A stretch of 18,615 nt of DNA from an uncultured Alphaproteobacteria bacterium (GCA_903905285.1 CAIVFQ010000042.1:1-18615), one strand, 5' to 3'; positions 1-7,228 are shown, counted from the stretch's first letter. Made by a program: numbers and translations. The notes: generated by a model not told the origin, from the letters alone.

Positions 1-527
1 GAAGAAGGTTGGGTTTTTGGCTTTAAAGGCACAGGCACGGCAGTCTCCTTAGGAGGAGAAGGATTTTTTGTCACCTTTCTGGGCTCAGACGTCGGCATTT
101 CTGCGATTAAAGAAACCTTAGAAAACCCTGCCGAAGCAACAGCCCCCATAATCTCCATAATCTGACCGTAAGCTAATTTCTTGTCACCCCGCACATAAAT
201 TCTAGCGTCTGGATTGTTACCTGTAATTGCATGCAAACGACCAATCAGCATTTCTATAGGCATTTCTGTTTCTTGCAAAAAGACATGCCCTTGGGCATCA
301 ACAGAAATGACCAGCGGCTCAACTTGATCATTCATTTGTGCAGCCTGAGTTTTCGGCAAATCAACAGGCACCCCAACCGTCATCATTGGTGCCGTCACCA
401 TAAAAATAACAACCAAAACCAACATCACATCGACAAGAGGCGTAATGTTAATATCTGTATTAGGACGAAAAGTTCGCCGCCGTTTCCGTGTTGAACCACG
501 TGGTGACTGTAAAGATGATCCCGCCAT
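1..527 (-). CDS. tolR: Tol-Pal system protein TolR, partial (3' end beyond window)
   Basis: TolR is the ExbD-type partner of TolQ. It uses proton motive force to drive TolA and so helps outer-membrane constriction and integrity. The frame opens with ATG at 527 and stays open to position 3, giving 175 codons and no stop. A basic N-terminus (RKRRR at 14-18) precedes one membrane segment (about 32-48) containing the conserved Asp33 of the LVDVMLVL motif, the usual proton-pathway residue. A periplasmic domain follows, with DARIYVRGD at 107-115. The normal TolR end falls near residue 143 (VSLIAE). Beyond it the frame continues at least 32 residues in a Pro/Lys/Thr-rich tail. The start overlaps the tolQ stop by one base (TAATG), so translation is probably coupled. 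The family call is secure; the true C-terminus lies outside the window. Confidence 0.93.
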   Translation of the reverse strand, partial: MAGSSLQSPRGSTRKRRRTFRPNTDINITPLVDVMLVLVVIFMVTAPMMTVGVPVDLPKTQAAQMNDQVEPLVISVDAQGHVFLQETEMPIEMLIGRLHAITGNNPDARIYVRGDKKLAYGQIMEIMGAVASAGFSKVSLIAEMPTSEPRKVTKNPSPPKETAVPVPLKPKTQPS

Positions 528-1303
528 TAAACTGCTTCTTCCAATTGTCGTGAGATAATTGCCCCAAATTCACTGGCAAAGGCGTCAAGCCGATTCTCGT
601 AACGATTCACATCACTTGACAATTTATTATACGCAATCGCAGCAGGTATGGCGGCAATTAAACCAATAGCCGTCGCAAAAAGCGCCTCTGCCATGCTGGG
701 AGCCACAACAGCCAAGCTTGCGCTTTGTTGTCCCACTATGCTGCCAAAACTGTTCATAATACCCAGAACTGTTCCAAACAAACCAATGATCACCGCGTTA
801 GACCCTAAAGAGGCCAGGAAACCCATGTGCCGCTCAAGTTGTTGAATCTCGCGGTTAAGGGTCACCTGCATAACGCGATCGATGCGCTGCTCTACAGTCC
901 CCCTAACTTCGGTTGTCCGTGCCATTCCTTTGGAAATGGATCGACGCCATTCGCGCATAGCAGCACAAAATATTGTCGACAACGGATCAAGGACACGATT
1001 GTGGATGCGATCGAATAAATCGTCAAGCGAACCACCCGACCAAAATGCCTCTTCAAAGGAATCAGCAGCTTTGTTCAACCGTTGCAGACGGTAAACTTTG
1101 TTAAAAATAATTGTCCACGACCAAATAGACGCAATGATCAAACCAAGCATCACCAACTTGATAATGGGTGCCGCCCCCCAAAACAAATCCCACATGGTTA
1201 GGCTATGCATGACGGGCGCAACGGGTTCAGCCAAAGACTGGGCCATACCTTGACCAACAGCAACTGTTTTGGCAGCGGCGTTTTGTAATGTTGATTGATC
1301 CAT
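527..1303 (-). CDS. tolQ: Tol-Pal system proton channel subunit TolQ
   Basis: TolQ is the multi-spanning inner-membrane subunit of the TolQ-TolR motor, of the MotA/TolQ/ExbB family. The 258-residue product has three hydrophobic segments at about 44-66, 163-186 and 202-226. The second holds GLFGTVLGIM with Thr178, and the third ATAIGLIAAIPA with Thr211. These match the two channel-lining threonines of E. coli TolQ (145 and 178). A cytoplasmic loop lies between segments one and two. An Ala-rich stretch of about 35 residues precedes the first segment, longer than in E. coli TolQ. Met20, Met32 and Met37 are alternative starts, but an AAAGGG about 11 bases before the ATG at 1303 favours the long form. 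It lies 23 bases after ybgC, in the usual order. Confidence 0.95.
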   Translation of the reverse strand: MDQSTLQNAAAKTVAVGQGMAQSLAEPVAPVMHSLTMWDLFWGAAPIIKLVMLGLIIASIWSWTIIFNKVYRLQRLNKAADSFEEAFWSGGSLDDLFDRIHNRVLDPLSTIFCAAMREWRRSISKGMARTTEVRGTVEQRIDRVMQVTLNREIQQLERHMGFLASLGSNAVIIGLFGTVLGIMNSFGSIVGQQSASLAVVAPSMAEALFATAIGLIAAIPAAIAYNKLSSDVNRYENRLDAFASEFGAIISRQLEEAV

Positions 1304-1326
1304 AAAATGAGATACCCTTTATTATA

Positions 1327-1755
1327 CTAAGTCTTGGAATTGAGCGCTGAAATAATAAACTTCGGCACACGAATTGGTTTCGGTGGTTGAGAATTTTGGT
1401 CAACGCAAGCTAAAGCTATATCTGCTTTTACCAAAAGCTGACCATCTTTTACAATAGATTGTTTTAAATTAATACGCGCCCCTTGAATACTTTCAATATC
1501 AGTATAAATTAACAGCTGATCTTCCAGGCGCGCTGGAGCCAAAAACTGACACACTATCGAATACACCACAAACATTGCGCGATGGCTTTCGATAAGCTTC
1601 GCATGGCTGACACCTTTATGATACAGTAATTCGGTTCGGGCGCGTTCGCAATACTTTAAATAGTTAGAATGGTAGACAAAACCAGTCGCGTCTGTATCTT
1701 CAAGAAAAACAGTTAATAAGTAAGGCGGATGGGGTGCGACAAAGGCTTCAGTCAT
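1327..1755 (-). CDS. ybgC: YbgC family acyl-CoA thioesterase
   Basis: This hot-dog-fold thioesterase of the YbgC/4-hydroxybenzoyl-CoA thioesterase family is the standard first gene of proteobacterial tol-pal clusters. Family members hydrolyse acyl-CoA thioesters in the cytoplasm, and their exact link to envelope function is unsettled. The 142-residue product has the family signature at residues 20-41 (DTDATGFVYHSNYLKYCERA), with the expected catalytic Asp22 and the conserved His29-x-x-Tyr32 set. Length is typical. The start ATG at 1755 has no clear ribosome binding site, but no better start lies upstream before the preceding stop. tolQ follows 23 bases downstream, so the three genes are probably one operon. 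Confidence 0.93.
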   Translation of the reverse strand: MTEAFVAPHPPYLLTVFLEDTDATGFVYHSNYLKYCERARTELLYHKGVSHAKLIESHRAMFVVYSIVCQFLAPARLEDQLLIYTDIESIQGARINLKQSIVKDGQLLVKADIALACVDQNSQPPKPIRVPKFIISALNSKT

Positions 1756-1763
1756 ATTGAAAA

Positions 1764-1799
1764 CTTTAAGTTAATAATTTTTTATTTCAGATTAATCAA
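1764..1799 (-). promoter_or_regulatory. Possible promoter for ybgC-tolQR
   Basis: On the minus strand TTGATT (1799-1794) and TATTAA (1776-1771) are separated by 17 bases, resembling sigma-70 -35 and -10 boxes. The -35 element overlaps the stop codon of the upstream frameshifted gene. The predicted start near 1764 would leave only about nine untranslated bases before ybgC, which weakens the call. In AT-rich DNA such matches occur by chance. Confidence 0.25.
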
Positions 1800-3170
1800 C
1801 ACTGTCTATCAGGCTTGCTTGCGATAAGGTGACTAACACTTTAAACCGAGATTTTGCCACTGCACTTTCATACCCCTTCAGGGTTGCCAAAGTTTTCTGC
1901 CTTAACCATTCATAAAATTGTTCGTGAAAGGCTCCCCCTTTTGCAATTATTTCTTTATGATTTTCATTCCAATTACAAGCAGGTAAACCTACTTCTTTAG
2001 AAAAATGGTCTTGCAATAACGGCATGTCCAAACCTCGTAACACTGTATTATTAACGCCTAAAGGATAAGATTGTATCTGTATTTTTGGCATACCCTCCAC
2101 TTTAGCGTCAATTGTTAAGGTACCTGTTTTTTCAAGCGGCTGCATGAACCGATCTTTTGGCCTGTGCCAAATAATATGTTCATTCCTAGCAAGGTTACAT
2201 CAGGCATAATGGGTCGTTTCAAGTGAACTTGGTAGTAATATCTTAAAACACGCAGCATTGTTACCAGACCTCCGCCAGTTGTGAAATTTTCAACTAAATA
2301 CAGCCTTTCACCAACTGAACGCATTCCTTGTGTGTCCATATAATTCATATAGAAATCAAGTCTTTTTCTTGTAACCATATTACGTACAGCATTTTTTTCT
2401 TCATTTTTAAAAGCTTCATCAATCCTTAGCATCTTGGCATCGGGTGTCCCCGAAAAACTAAGACTTAGACAATGACTCTCCCACTCACTTTCAACGGTAG
2501 GTTTATAATAGAATTTATCCAATTCTTCATAGATAACTCTCAAAAGCGAAGGTGAGCGTCCCATAAACAATACAGGTGCTTTACCATGCTTAAGCCTTGT
2601 TTCTTGGATTGTTAAACTCGCCAACACTAATTCCTCGAAAAGAGTTCTTGAAGGATCTAGCCTTCTTAGGGAAACAAGTTGTTTCAAGGGTCTTAACGCT
2701 TGAAAAGAAGGGTTTTTTGTTACAAGTTCTTTTAGCTTTTTTTGTATACCTACTAAAGTTCCTATTTTTGAAGTTTCTTTAGCCAAGTCTTCATAGGGAA
2801 TTTGAGTGATAACAGAACAAAAAAGCAACATCTCCTGACATAGCACTTCATCAAGGCTCATATCTTCGGCATACAATCGAGCATACTGTTCATCATTCAA
2901 ACAGCTTAGCATTGTCCCGCGCGTAATACCGGTGAAGATAACGTTTTGTGGTAAATTTATTTGTGTGGTTTCATCCTTAAAAGCAACCTCAGCAAGGTGT
3001 GGATACTTTTTTGAAAGGGTGTCCAAATTGTCTTGTCCATCATCGAAAAAAACAAGAGATCTCTTGGCTGTGCCCATACTGGAAAAGTTTGATGAAGCGG
3101 CTATCGCCAAAGCTGGGAAAATTGACAAACCAATGTAAAAATAAGCACCTAATAGATAACTTTTTTTCAT
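1792..3170 (-). pseudogene. Exported protein of unknown function, reading frame broken
   Basis: I do not recognise this family. The first reading frame (3170 to 2115, 351 codons) starts MKKSYLLG with a classic signal peptide: Lys2-Lys3, a hydrophobic core to about residue 20, and an Ala-Ile-Ala cleavage site at 22-24. A purine-rich GAGAGAAAA precedes the ATG. A second frame, shifted by one base, continues to 1792. Its internal ATG at 2145 lacks a ribosome binding site, and both halves have ordinary protein composition. Joining them gives about 458-459 residues, so this looks like one gene with a small insertion or deletion. Noted motifs are VLFMGRSPSLL (about 200-210) and LVENFTTGGGLV (about 292-303), faintly reminiscent of a phosphoribosyltransferase-like fold. 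That reading is weak. The cause could be decay, an assembly indel or recoding. The gene is divergent from the metal-binding-protein gene and sits before ybgC. Confidence 0.72.
2117..2199 (-). other. Frame-crossover zone of the broken exported-protein gene
   Basis: In this stretch both minus-strand frames are open: the second frame is closed upstream by a TGA at 2202-2200, and the first ends with a TAA at 2117-2115. A correcting indel must lie here. There are two candidate sites. One is an AT-rich ATATTATTT at about 2177-2169, where removing one AT pair or adding a base gives the continuation MNIIWHRPKDRFMQPLEKTG. The other is a run of six A (2132-2127), where one more A gives LKKTGTL. The first gives the more protein-like junction to my eye. 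Confidence 0.6.
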
Positions 3171-3254
3171 AATTTTCTCTCTACAATTCCTTAATAATCA
3201 TTTATATCTCACTACATAAGAATGAATTTATAAATTTCAATTAACAAGCCAGGC

Positions 3255-3279
3255 TTTGATAATTATTTTTTAGATCAAA
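3255..3279. promoter_or_regulatory. Inverted repeat, possible metal-regulator operator
   Basis: TTTGAT (3255-3260) and ATCAAA (3274-3279) form a perfect six-base inverted repeat around a 13-base AT-rich centre. The 19 bases at 3258-3276 begin GATAAT and end ATC, and match the classic Fur-box 19-mer at 12 of 19 positions by my count. It lies upstream of the candidate promoter of a metal-binding-protein gene, where a Fur, Mur or Zur site would be expected. The match is partial and the region is AT-rich, so this is only a suggestion. Confidence 0.25.
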
Positions 3280-3313
3280 AAAATATTTATTGCTAACTTC
3301 CTGTTGTGCTTAT

Positions 3314-3348
3314 TTGTTATTGGTTTCATAAGGAACTATTTTTAAATA
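3314..3348 (+). promoter_or_regulatory. Candidate sigma-70 promoter for the metal-binding-protein/COQ9 unit
   Basis: Two overlapping arrangements are possible: TTGTTA (3314-3319), 17 bases, TATTTT (3337-3342); or TTGGTT (3320-3325), 17 bases, TAAATA (3343-3348). Either gives a leader of about 60-65 bases before the GTG at 3415. This is the best promoter-like match on this strand in the gap, but AT-rich sequence makes chance matches likely. Confidence 0.35.
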
Positions 3349-3414
3349 GAAAGCAGAACTTGTCTGCACCTATTATCTTCAAAAGAAATAATTAATATGC
3401 AGAGTAAAACATAA

Positions 3415-4320
3415 GTGGCTTTAACAATCTTATCAATCATAGGAATTATTTTTACAACGGCGGGCACTTTGTCAGCAAGTTCAATATCTGCTGGCCCTAT
3501 AAAAATAGTGACAAGCTTCAGCATTCTAAAAGATTTCGTTCAGAAAATCACTGAAGGAAATGATGCTGTTCAAATTGATTCTATTGTCCCTTTAGAATCG
3601 GACCCGCACACCTATCAACCAACACCAAAAGATTCCATAGCCTTAGCCCAAGCTGACATTATTTTTATTAATGGCCTGGACTTTGAAAAGAGCATTGAGA
3701 AGATGATTATGAGCGCCGGATTCACAGGCAAAGTCTGCCGCACCAGTGATGGTATCACCCCCCGGACAGAACCCCTAGATCCCCACCTATGGCATGATAT
3801 TAATAACGCAAAAGTGTATGTTATCAATATCACTAAGTTCTTAAGTGAGCATGATCCCACGAATCGATGTTTGTACAAAAAAAATGAAAAGAAGTTTCTT
3901 GAACAATTAGATCTTCTTGACCGTTGGATTCGCAAACAATTTGAACGAATCCCCGAAAATCAACGACTGGTGGTCACAACCCATGATGCGTTTTGGTATT
4001 TTGGTAAGGCTTATAACATTCAGTTTTTGGCCCCTGTTGGCATTAGCACAGACACCGAAGCCTCTGCCCAAAAAGTGGCAACTTTAATCGACTTGATTAA
4101 ATCAAAAAACATTAAAGCTATTTTTGTGGAGAATTTGGCCAGCCCTCGATTGTTGCAACAAATAGCCGAAGAAACCGGCCTCACATTGCAAGGAATACTT
4201 TATGCCGATTCGTTATCAACAACCACCGGACCCGCCGCCACTTATGAGGAGATGATGCGGCATAATGTCACCACGATTCTTCAAGCTTGGGAGAAAGCAG
4301 CTAAATGTCAGAAACAGTAA
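3415..4320 (+). CDS. Metal ABC transporter substrate-binding protein (ZnuA/TroA/MntA cluster A-I)
   Basis: This periplasmic receptor delivers Zn2+ or Mn2+ to an ABC importer. The 301-residue product has the cluster A-I metal ligands: His65 in SDPHTYQPTP, His124 in DPHLWHD, His190 in VVTTHDAFWYF, and an acidic fourth ligand, probably Asp265 in YADSLS. The VGISTDTEASAQ and AIFVENLASPRLLQQIAEETG-type segments (about 208-255) are typical of the family. There is no His-rich loop between the first two ligands, unlike many ZnuA proteins, so Mn2+ (MntA/SitA-like) is as plausible as Zn2+. The start is GTG at 3415, directly after an in-frame TAA. The resulting signal peptide has a hydrophobic core but no basic residue. 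An ATG five codons earlier would have supplied a Lys. No permease or ATPase gene lies nearby. The end overlaps the COQ9 gene by 16 bases. Confidence 0.9.
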   Translation: MALTILSIIGIIFTTAGTLSASSISAGPIKIVTSFSILKDFVQKITEGNDAVQIDSIVPLESDPHTYQPTPKDSIALAQADIIFINGLDFEKSIEKMIMSAGFTGKVCRTSDGITPRTEPLDPHLWHDINNAKVYVINITKFLSEHDPTNRCLYKKNEKKFLEQLDLLDRWIRKQFERIPENQRLVVTTHDAFWYFGKAYNIQFLAPVGISTDTEASAQKVATLIDLIKSKNIKAIFVENLASPRLLQQIAEETGLTLQGILYADSLSTTTGPAATYEEMMRHNVTTILQAWEKAAKCQKQ

Positions 4321-4853
4321 TTCAAAGGGCATGGGAGCTACTTGAAAAGGAAGGCTTATCAGGCCTGACCCCTCAGCGTTTAACAATTTACTGTGAAAAA
4401 ATAGAAAGTGATATTCTCAACCATTGCCCTACCCCCTTATCCATTTTATTGCTTTTATGGGATCACGTGGCAAGCCAGTCCGTCTCACAGGTCGTCCCTG
4501 ATAATCCGCACGATTGTCTCTTTGAAAGCGTCATGACGGTATTAGAGGTTTTGCAGCCCCGGCGACAGGCCATGAAGCGCCTACTTGACGATTTAGTCAC
4601 TGCCCCCTGCTGGATGAAAGATATTCTACCTTATGCCCTAAAATGGTCACGTCAAACTTTGCAACAAGCTGACCTTAATACAGGTAATATCTTGGGCGCC
4701 TTTAAAACGCACGCTTTTGCCTTGTTTTTCTTTTATATTTTGAAAATATGGTCAACCGATGAAAGCCCAGATTGTGACTTAACCATGGTGAAACTGGATC
4801 AGGGATTGAGCAAGATGCTTCAATATAATTCGCTAGCAGCTTCATTTCTTTAA
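4305..4853 (+). CDS. COQ9 family ubiquinone biosynthesis protein
   Basis: COQ9 proteins are lipid-binding accessory factors of ubiquinone synthesis with a TetR-like fold. In eukaryotes COQ9 presents substrate to the COQ7 hydroxylase, and bacterial members are mainly alphaproteobacterial. The 182-residue product has a TetR-like helix-turn-helix-shaped N-terminus (about 5-50), then the family's C-terminal pattern: LQPRRQAMKRLL near 83-94, and FFFYILKIWSTDES followed by DLTMVKLDQGL near 140-166. Typical members have an equivalent W..D.S...TM..LD run. It is somewhat short for the family. The ATG at 4305 lies inside the end of the metal-binding-protein gene (16-base overlap), so the two are probably translationally coupled. 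The product implies ubiquinone-dependent respiration. DNA binding is not expected despite the fold. Confidence 0.82.
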   Translation: MSETVIQRAWELLEKEGLSGLTPQRLTIYCEKIESDILNHCPTPLSILLLLWDHVASQSVSQVVPDNPHDCLFESVMTVLEVLQPRRQAMKRLLDDLVTAPCWMKDILPYALKWSRQTLQQADLNTGNILGAFKTHAFALFFFYILKIWSTDESPDCDLTMVKLDQGLSKMLQYNSLAASFL

Positions 4854-4854
4854 C

Positions 4855-4893
4855 AAAAAAAAAGCAACCTTCGAAACTAAAGCCAAAGATTGC
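4855..4893 (-). terminator. Rho-independent-like terminator after rplQ
   Basis: On the minus strand GCAATC (4893-4888) can pair with GGTTGC (4869-4864), a six-base stem with one G-T pair and an 18-base loop, followed at once by nine T residues (4863-4855). It lies about 35 bases after the rplQ stop and ends next to the stop of the converging COQ9 gene. The stem is short, so efficiency is uncertain. I see no equivalent terminator for the plus strand. Confidence 0.55.
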
Positions 4894-4927
4894 CAATATA
4901 ATCTACGAAGAAAAGATCAATAAGGTG

Positions 4928-5329
4928 TTAAGCAGAAACTTCTGTTACTGAGTTTGCTACCGAAGCTGTTGGATCAAAGTCAACAAATTCAATAATAGCC
5001 ATAGGTGCATTGTCACCATAACGGAAACCCGATTTCATGATACGGGTGTATCCACCTGAACGACCAGAAAATCTTTTGGCCAAAATATCAAGCAACTTAG
5101 AAACACAACCCTGATCTTGAATCTGGGAGATCGCCTGACGACGGGCAGCCAAAGTCCCTTTTTTTCCAAGGGTTATAAGCTTCTCAACAACAGGCCGCAA
5201 TTCCTTTGCTTTTGGCAAAGTTGTCTTAATCTGTTCGTGCTGAATAAGGGCTTGCGCCATATTCTTAAACAAGGCTTTACGGTGTGAACTTGTACGGTTT
5301 AGTTTACGACCGGCAATCTTATGTCTCAT
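4928..5329 (-). CDS. rplQ: 50S ribosomal protein L17
   Basis: L17 binds 23S rRNA domain III near the exit-tunnel side of the large subunit. The 133-residue product opens with the invariant [20 protein letters not shown] and contains [20 protein letters not shown] at about 92-111, the C-terminal signature. The last 15 residues after FVDFDP form a short variable tail, normal for alphaproteobacteria. It is the last gene of the alpha block, 22 bases after rpoA, and is followed by a terminator-like stem with a T run. Confidence 0.98.
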   Translation of the reverse strand: MRHKIAGRKLNRTSSHRKALFKNMAQALIQHEQIKTTLPKAKELRPVVEKLITLGKKGTLAARRQAISQIQDQGCVSKLLDILAKRFSGRSGGYTRIMKSGFRYGDNAPMAIIEFVDFDPTASVANSVTEVSA

Positions 5330-5351
5330 TGTTCTATCCTACTGCGTTTTC

Positions 5352-6371
5352 TTAATTAAAGGGATCTTCAAGTGTCTTGGCTAACTCATCAATATTTTCT
5401 GGCGGCCACGTTGGTATATTCATACCAAAGCCAAGTCCCATTTGCGCCAAAACTTCTTTAATTTCATTCAAAGATTTACGGCCAAAGTTAGGCGTTTTTA
5501 ACATATCATTTTCAGATTTCTGAACTAAATCGCCAATATAAAATATGTTTTCGTTTTTCAAACAGTTTGCCGAACGTACTGACAACTCTAATTCGTCCAC
5601 TTTCTTTAGCAGATTATGGTTGAACGGCAGTTCGTCCTTTGTTTCCCGTTTTTCATGAGCTTTGGGTTCTTCAAAATTAATGAACTGCTGGAATTGATCT
5701 TGCAAAATACGTGCTGCATAACCAATAGCATCATCTGGTTTAATAGAACCGTCTGTTTTAATGCGAACTGTCAATTTATCATAATCGGTCCGCTGACCAA
5801 CGCGGGTTTGTTCAACTTTATAAACAACTTGCTTAACGGGGCTAAAAATCGAATCAATCGGAATAACACCGATCGGTTTATCTTCATAAACATGCTGACT
5901 CGCCAACACATAGGATTTTCCGTTTTGAATGACCAGCTCCATGTTCAGCTGCACACCATCTTCTAGGGTGCAAATAACTGTCTCAGGGTCTAAAATATCC
6001 ACATCAGCCGTCGACTGAATGTCTTTGGCTTTCACAACCTTTGGACCAACGGTGGATATTCGCACCTTTTTAGGCAAATCTGAATGCAGTCTAACGCCAA
6101 TTGTTTTTAAGTTTAAAACGATATCTGTAACGTCTTCTAAAACGCCAGGGATAGCCGAAAACTCGTGAAGGACACCCTCTATTTTTACAGAGGTAATAGC
6201 AGATCCCTGCAAAGAAGATAATAAAACCCTTCTCAAAGCATTACCCAAGGTCATACCGAAACCCCTCTCAAGGGGCTCCACAATAATTTCTGCATCCCTT
6301 AGATTGGCGTCCAAGTACTTTACATTTAATTTTTCTGACTTAATCAATGATTGCCAATTCATTTCAATCAC
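5352..6371 (-). CDS. rpoA: DNA-directed RNA polymerase subunit alpha
   Basis: This is the alpha subunit, whose N-terminal domain dimerises and nucleates polymerase assembly and whose C-terminal domain contacts UP elements and activators. In the 339 residues the N-terminal domain (about 1-235) shows [20 protein letters not shown] at 35-54. A linker follows, then the helix-hairpin-helix C-terminal domain (about 252-320) with [12 protein letters not shown] and [17 protein letters not shown]. Arg266 corresponds to E. coli Arg265, the DNA-contact residue. The start is GTG at 6371: AAGAGG lies seven bases upstream, while the ATG three codons later would be too far (16 bases). It sits between rpsK and rplQ. 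rpsD, present here in E. coli, is absent as usual in alphaproteobacteria. Confidence 0.98.
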   Translation of the reverse strand: MIEMNWQSLIKSEKLNVKYLDANLRDAEIIVEPLERGFGMTLGNALRRVLLSSLQGSAITSVKIEGVLHEFSAIPGVLEDVTDIVLNLKTIGVRLHSDLPKKVRISTVGPKVVKAKDIQSTADVDILDPETVICTLEDGVQLNMELVIQNGKSYVLASQHVYEDKPIGVIPIDSIFSPVKQVVYKVEQTRVGQRTDYDKLTVRIKTDGSIKPDDAIGYAARILQDQFQQFINFEEPKAHEKRETKDELPFNHNLLKKVDELELSVRSANCLKNENIFYIGDLVQKSENDMLKTPNFGRKSLNEIKEVLAQMGLGFGMNIPTWPPENIDELAKTLEDPFN

Positions 6372-6415
6372 AATAGAACCTCTTATTCAAGCTTTTAGAA
6401 AGAAACCTTTTTCCC

Positions 6416-6808
6416 TTAAACGCGTCGGCGCTTTGGGGGACGACAACCGTTATGGGGCACAGGCGTTACGTCACGCACTGAGGTTATATTAAATCCGACT
6501 GATTGCAAGGCTCGCAAAGCTGTCTCGCGTCCAGACCCTGGGCCCTTAACGATAACACTTACTGTTTTAACACCATGCTCAGCTGCCTTTTTTCCTGCGT
6601 CTTCAGCAGCAATCTGTGCAGCATAAGGTGTTGATTTCCGTGATCCCTTAAATCCCATCATTCCAGACGAACACCAGGAAATTGTATTCCCCTGCTCATC
6701 GGCGATCGTAACAAGGGTGTTATTGAAAGTCGCATTGATATGCGCAACCGCAGTAACAATATTCTTTCTTTCTCTGCGTTTTACGCGTGCTGTTGTCTTT
6801 TGTGCCAT
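6416..6808 (-). CDS. rpsK: 30S ribosomal protein S11
   Basis: S11 forms part of the small-subunit platform and binds 16S rRNA near the E site. The 130-residue product has [19 protein letters not shown] (about 23-41), [17 protein letters not shown], and the conserved C-terminus [20 protein letters not shown], including the Asn-Gly pair that is isomerised in many bacteria. Length is typical. It lies 18 bases after rpsM and 44 bases before rpoA, the widest gap in the ribosomal run. That gap holds the rpoA ribosome binding site and no visible promoter. Confidence 0.98.
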   Translation of the reverse strand: MAQKTTARVKRRERKNIVTAVAHINATFNNTLVTIADEQGNTISWCSSGMMGFKGSRKSTPYAAQIAAEDAGKKAAEHGVKTVSVIVKGPGSGRETALRALQSVGFNITSVRDVTPVPHNGCRPPKRRRV

Positions 6809-6826
6809 AAATCGTTAACTTCCTAC

Positions 6827-7204
6827 TTATTTCCCAACCATCTTCTTACCAGCGATAGCGACTGCTTTACCTTTGCGTGTTCTTGCATTGGTATGTGTTC
6901 TTTGCCCTCTTACCGGCAAGCCCTTACTATGGCGCATACCGCGGTAACAACGCAAATCCTTTAAACGCTTAATGTTCATTGAAATTTCGCGTCTCAAATC
7001 ACCTTCAACTTGAAAACCGCGATCAATAACTTCACGTATTTGTAAAACCTCTTGATCCGACAGCTCGTTTACACGTTTTTCTGTATTCACATTAGCTTCA
7101 GCCATAATTTCTTGAGCACGATGATTACCAATACCATAAATATATGTTAAGGCAATCACTGCTTTCTTCTGGGTCGGTATGTTTACACCTGCGATACGGG
7201 CCAC
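6827..7204 (-). CDS. rpsM: 30S ribosomal protein S13
   Basis: S13 sits in the small-subunit head, contacts the P-site tRNA and forms bridges to the large subunit. The 125-residue product starts [20 protein letters not shown], has the helix-hairpin-helix core [12 protein letters not shown], and ends in the basic tail with [20 protein letters not shown] and ARTRKGK. The start codon is GTG, supported by GGAG nine bases upstream. It is the first gene of the alpha block, 24 bases after adk. Confidence 0.98.
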   Translation of the reverse strand: MARIAGVNIPTQKKAVIALTYIYGIGNHRAQEIMAEANVNTEKRVNELSDQEVLQIREVIDRGFQVEGDLRREISMNIKRLKDLRCYRGMRHSKGLPVRGQRTHTNARTRKGKAVAIAGKKMVGK

Positions 7205-7228
7205 GTTTTGTTTCTCCTTAAATGCGAC

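Larger units (their letters stand above)
3171..3414. other. Divergent intergenic region with candidate promoters
   Basis: This 244-base AT-rich region separates the minus-strand exported-protein gene from the plus-strand metal-binding-protein gene, so it must carry promoters for both. On the minus side a TATAAA (about 3206-3201) lies 30 bases before the start codon, but I see no convincing -35. On the plus side a candidate promoter is listed separately, as is an inverted repeat. A five-codon open frame, ATG at 3397 to TAA at 3414, ends directly against the GTG start of the next gene. No riboswitch or RNA gene was recognised. Confidence 0.5.

Noticed and set aside
2127..2132. Programmed -1 frameshifting at the six-A run
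   Set aside because: The zero-frame context is TTG AAA AAA CAG, which does not give a canonical X XXY YYZ heptamer. I see no upstream Shine-Dalgarno-like stimulator or strong downstream stem. A simple indel is more likely.
1792..2145. A separate 117-residue protein starting at the ATG at 2145
   Set aside because: It has no ribosome binding site, lies inside the end of the upstream frame, and reads as the natural continuation of that protein after a frame change.
3342..3524. A minus-strand 60-codon frame across the divergent region
   Set aside because: It covers the start and signal peptide of the metal-binding protein. The hydrophobic look comes from the complementary strand.
4702..4896. 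A minus-strand 64-codon frame across the end of the COQ9 gene
   Set aside because: It overlaps a supported gene on the other strand and begins inside the terminator-like stem.
5616..5966. A 116-codon plus-strand open frame inside rpoA
   Set aside because: It is fully antisense to rpoA and has a low-complexity hydrophobic translation with no homologue I recognise.
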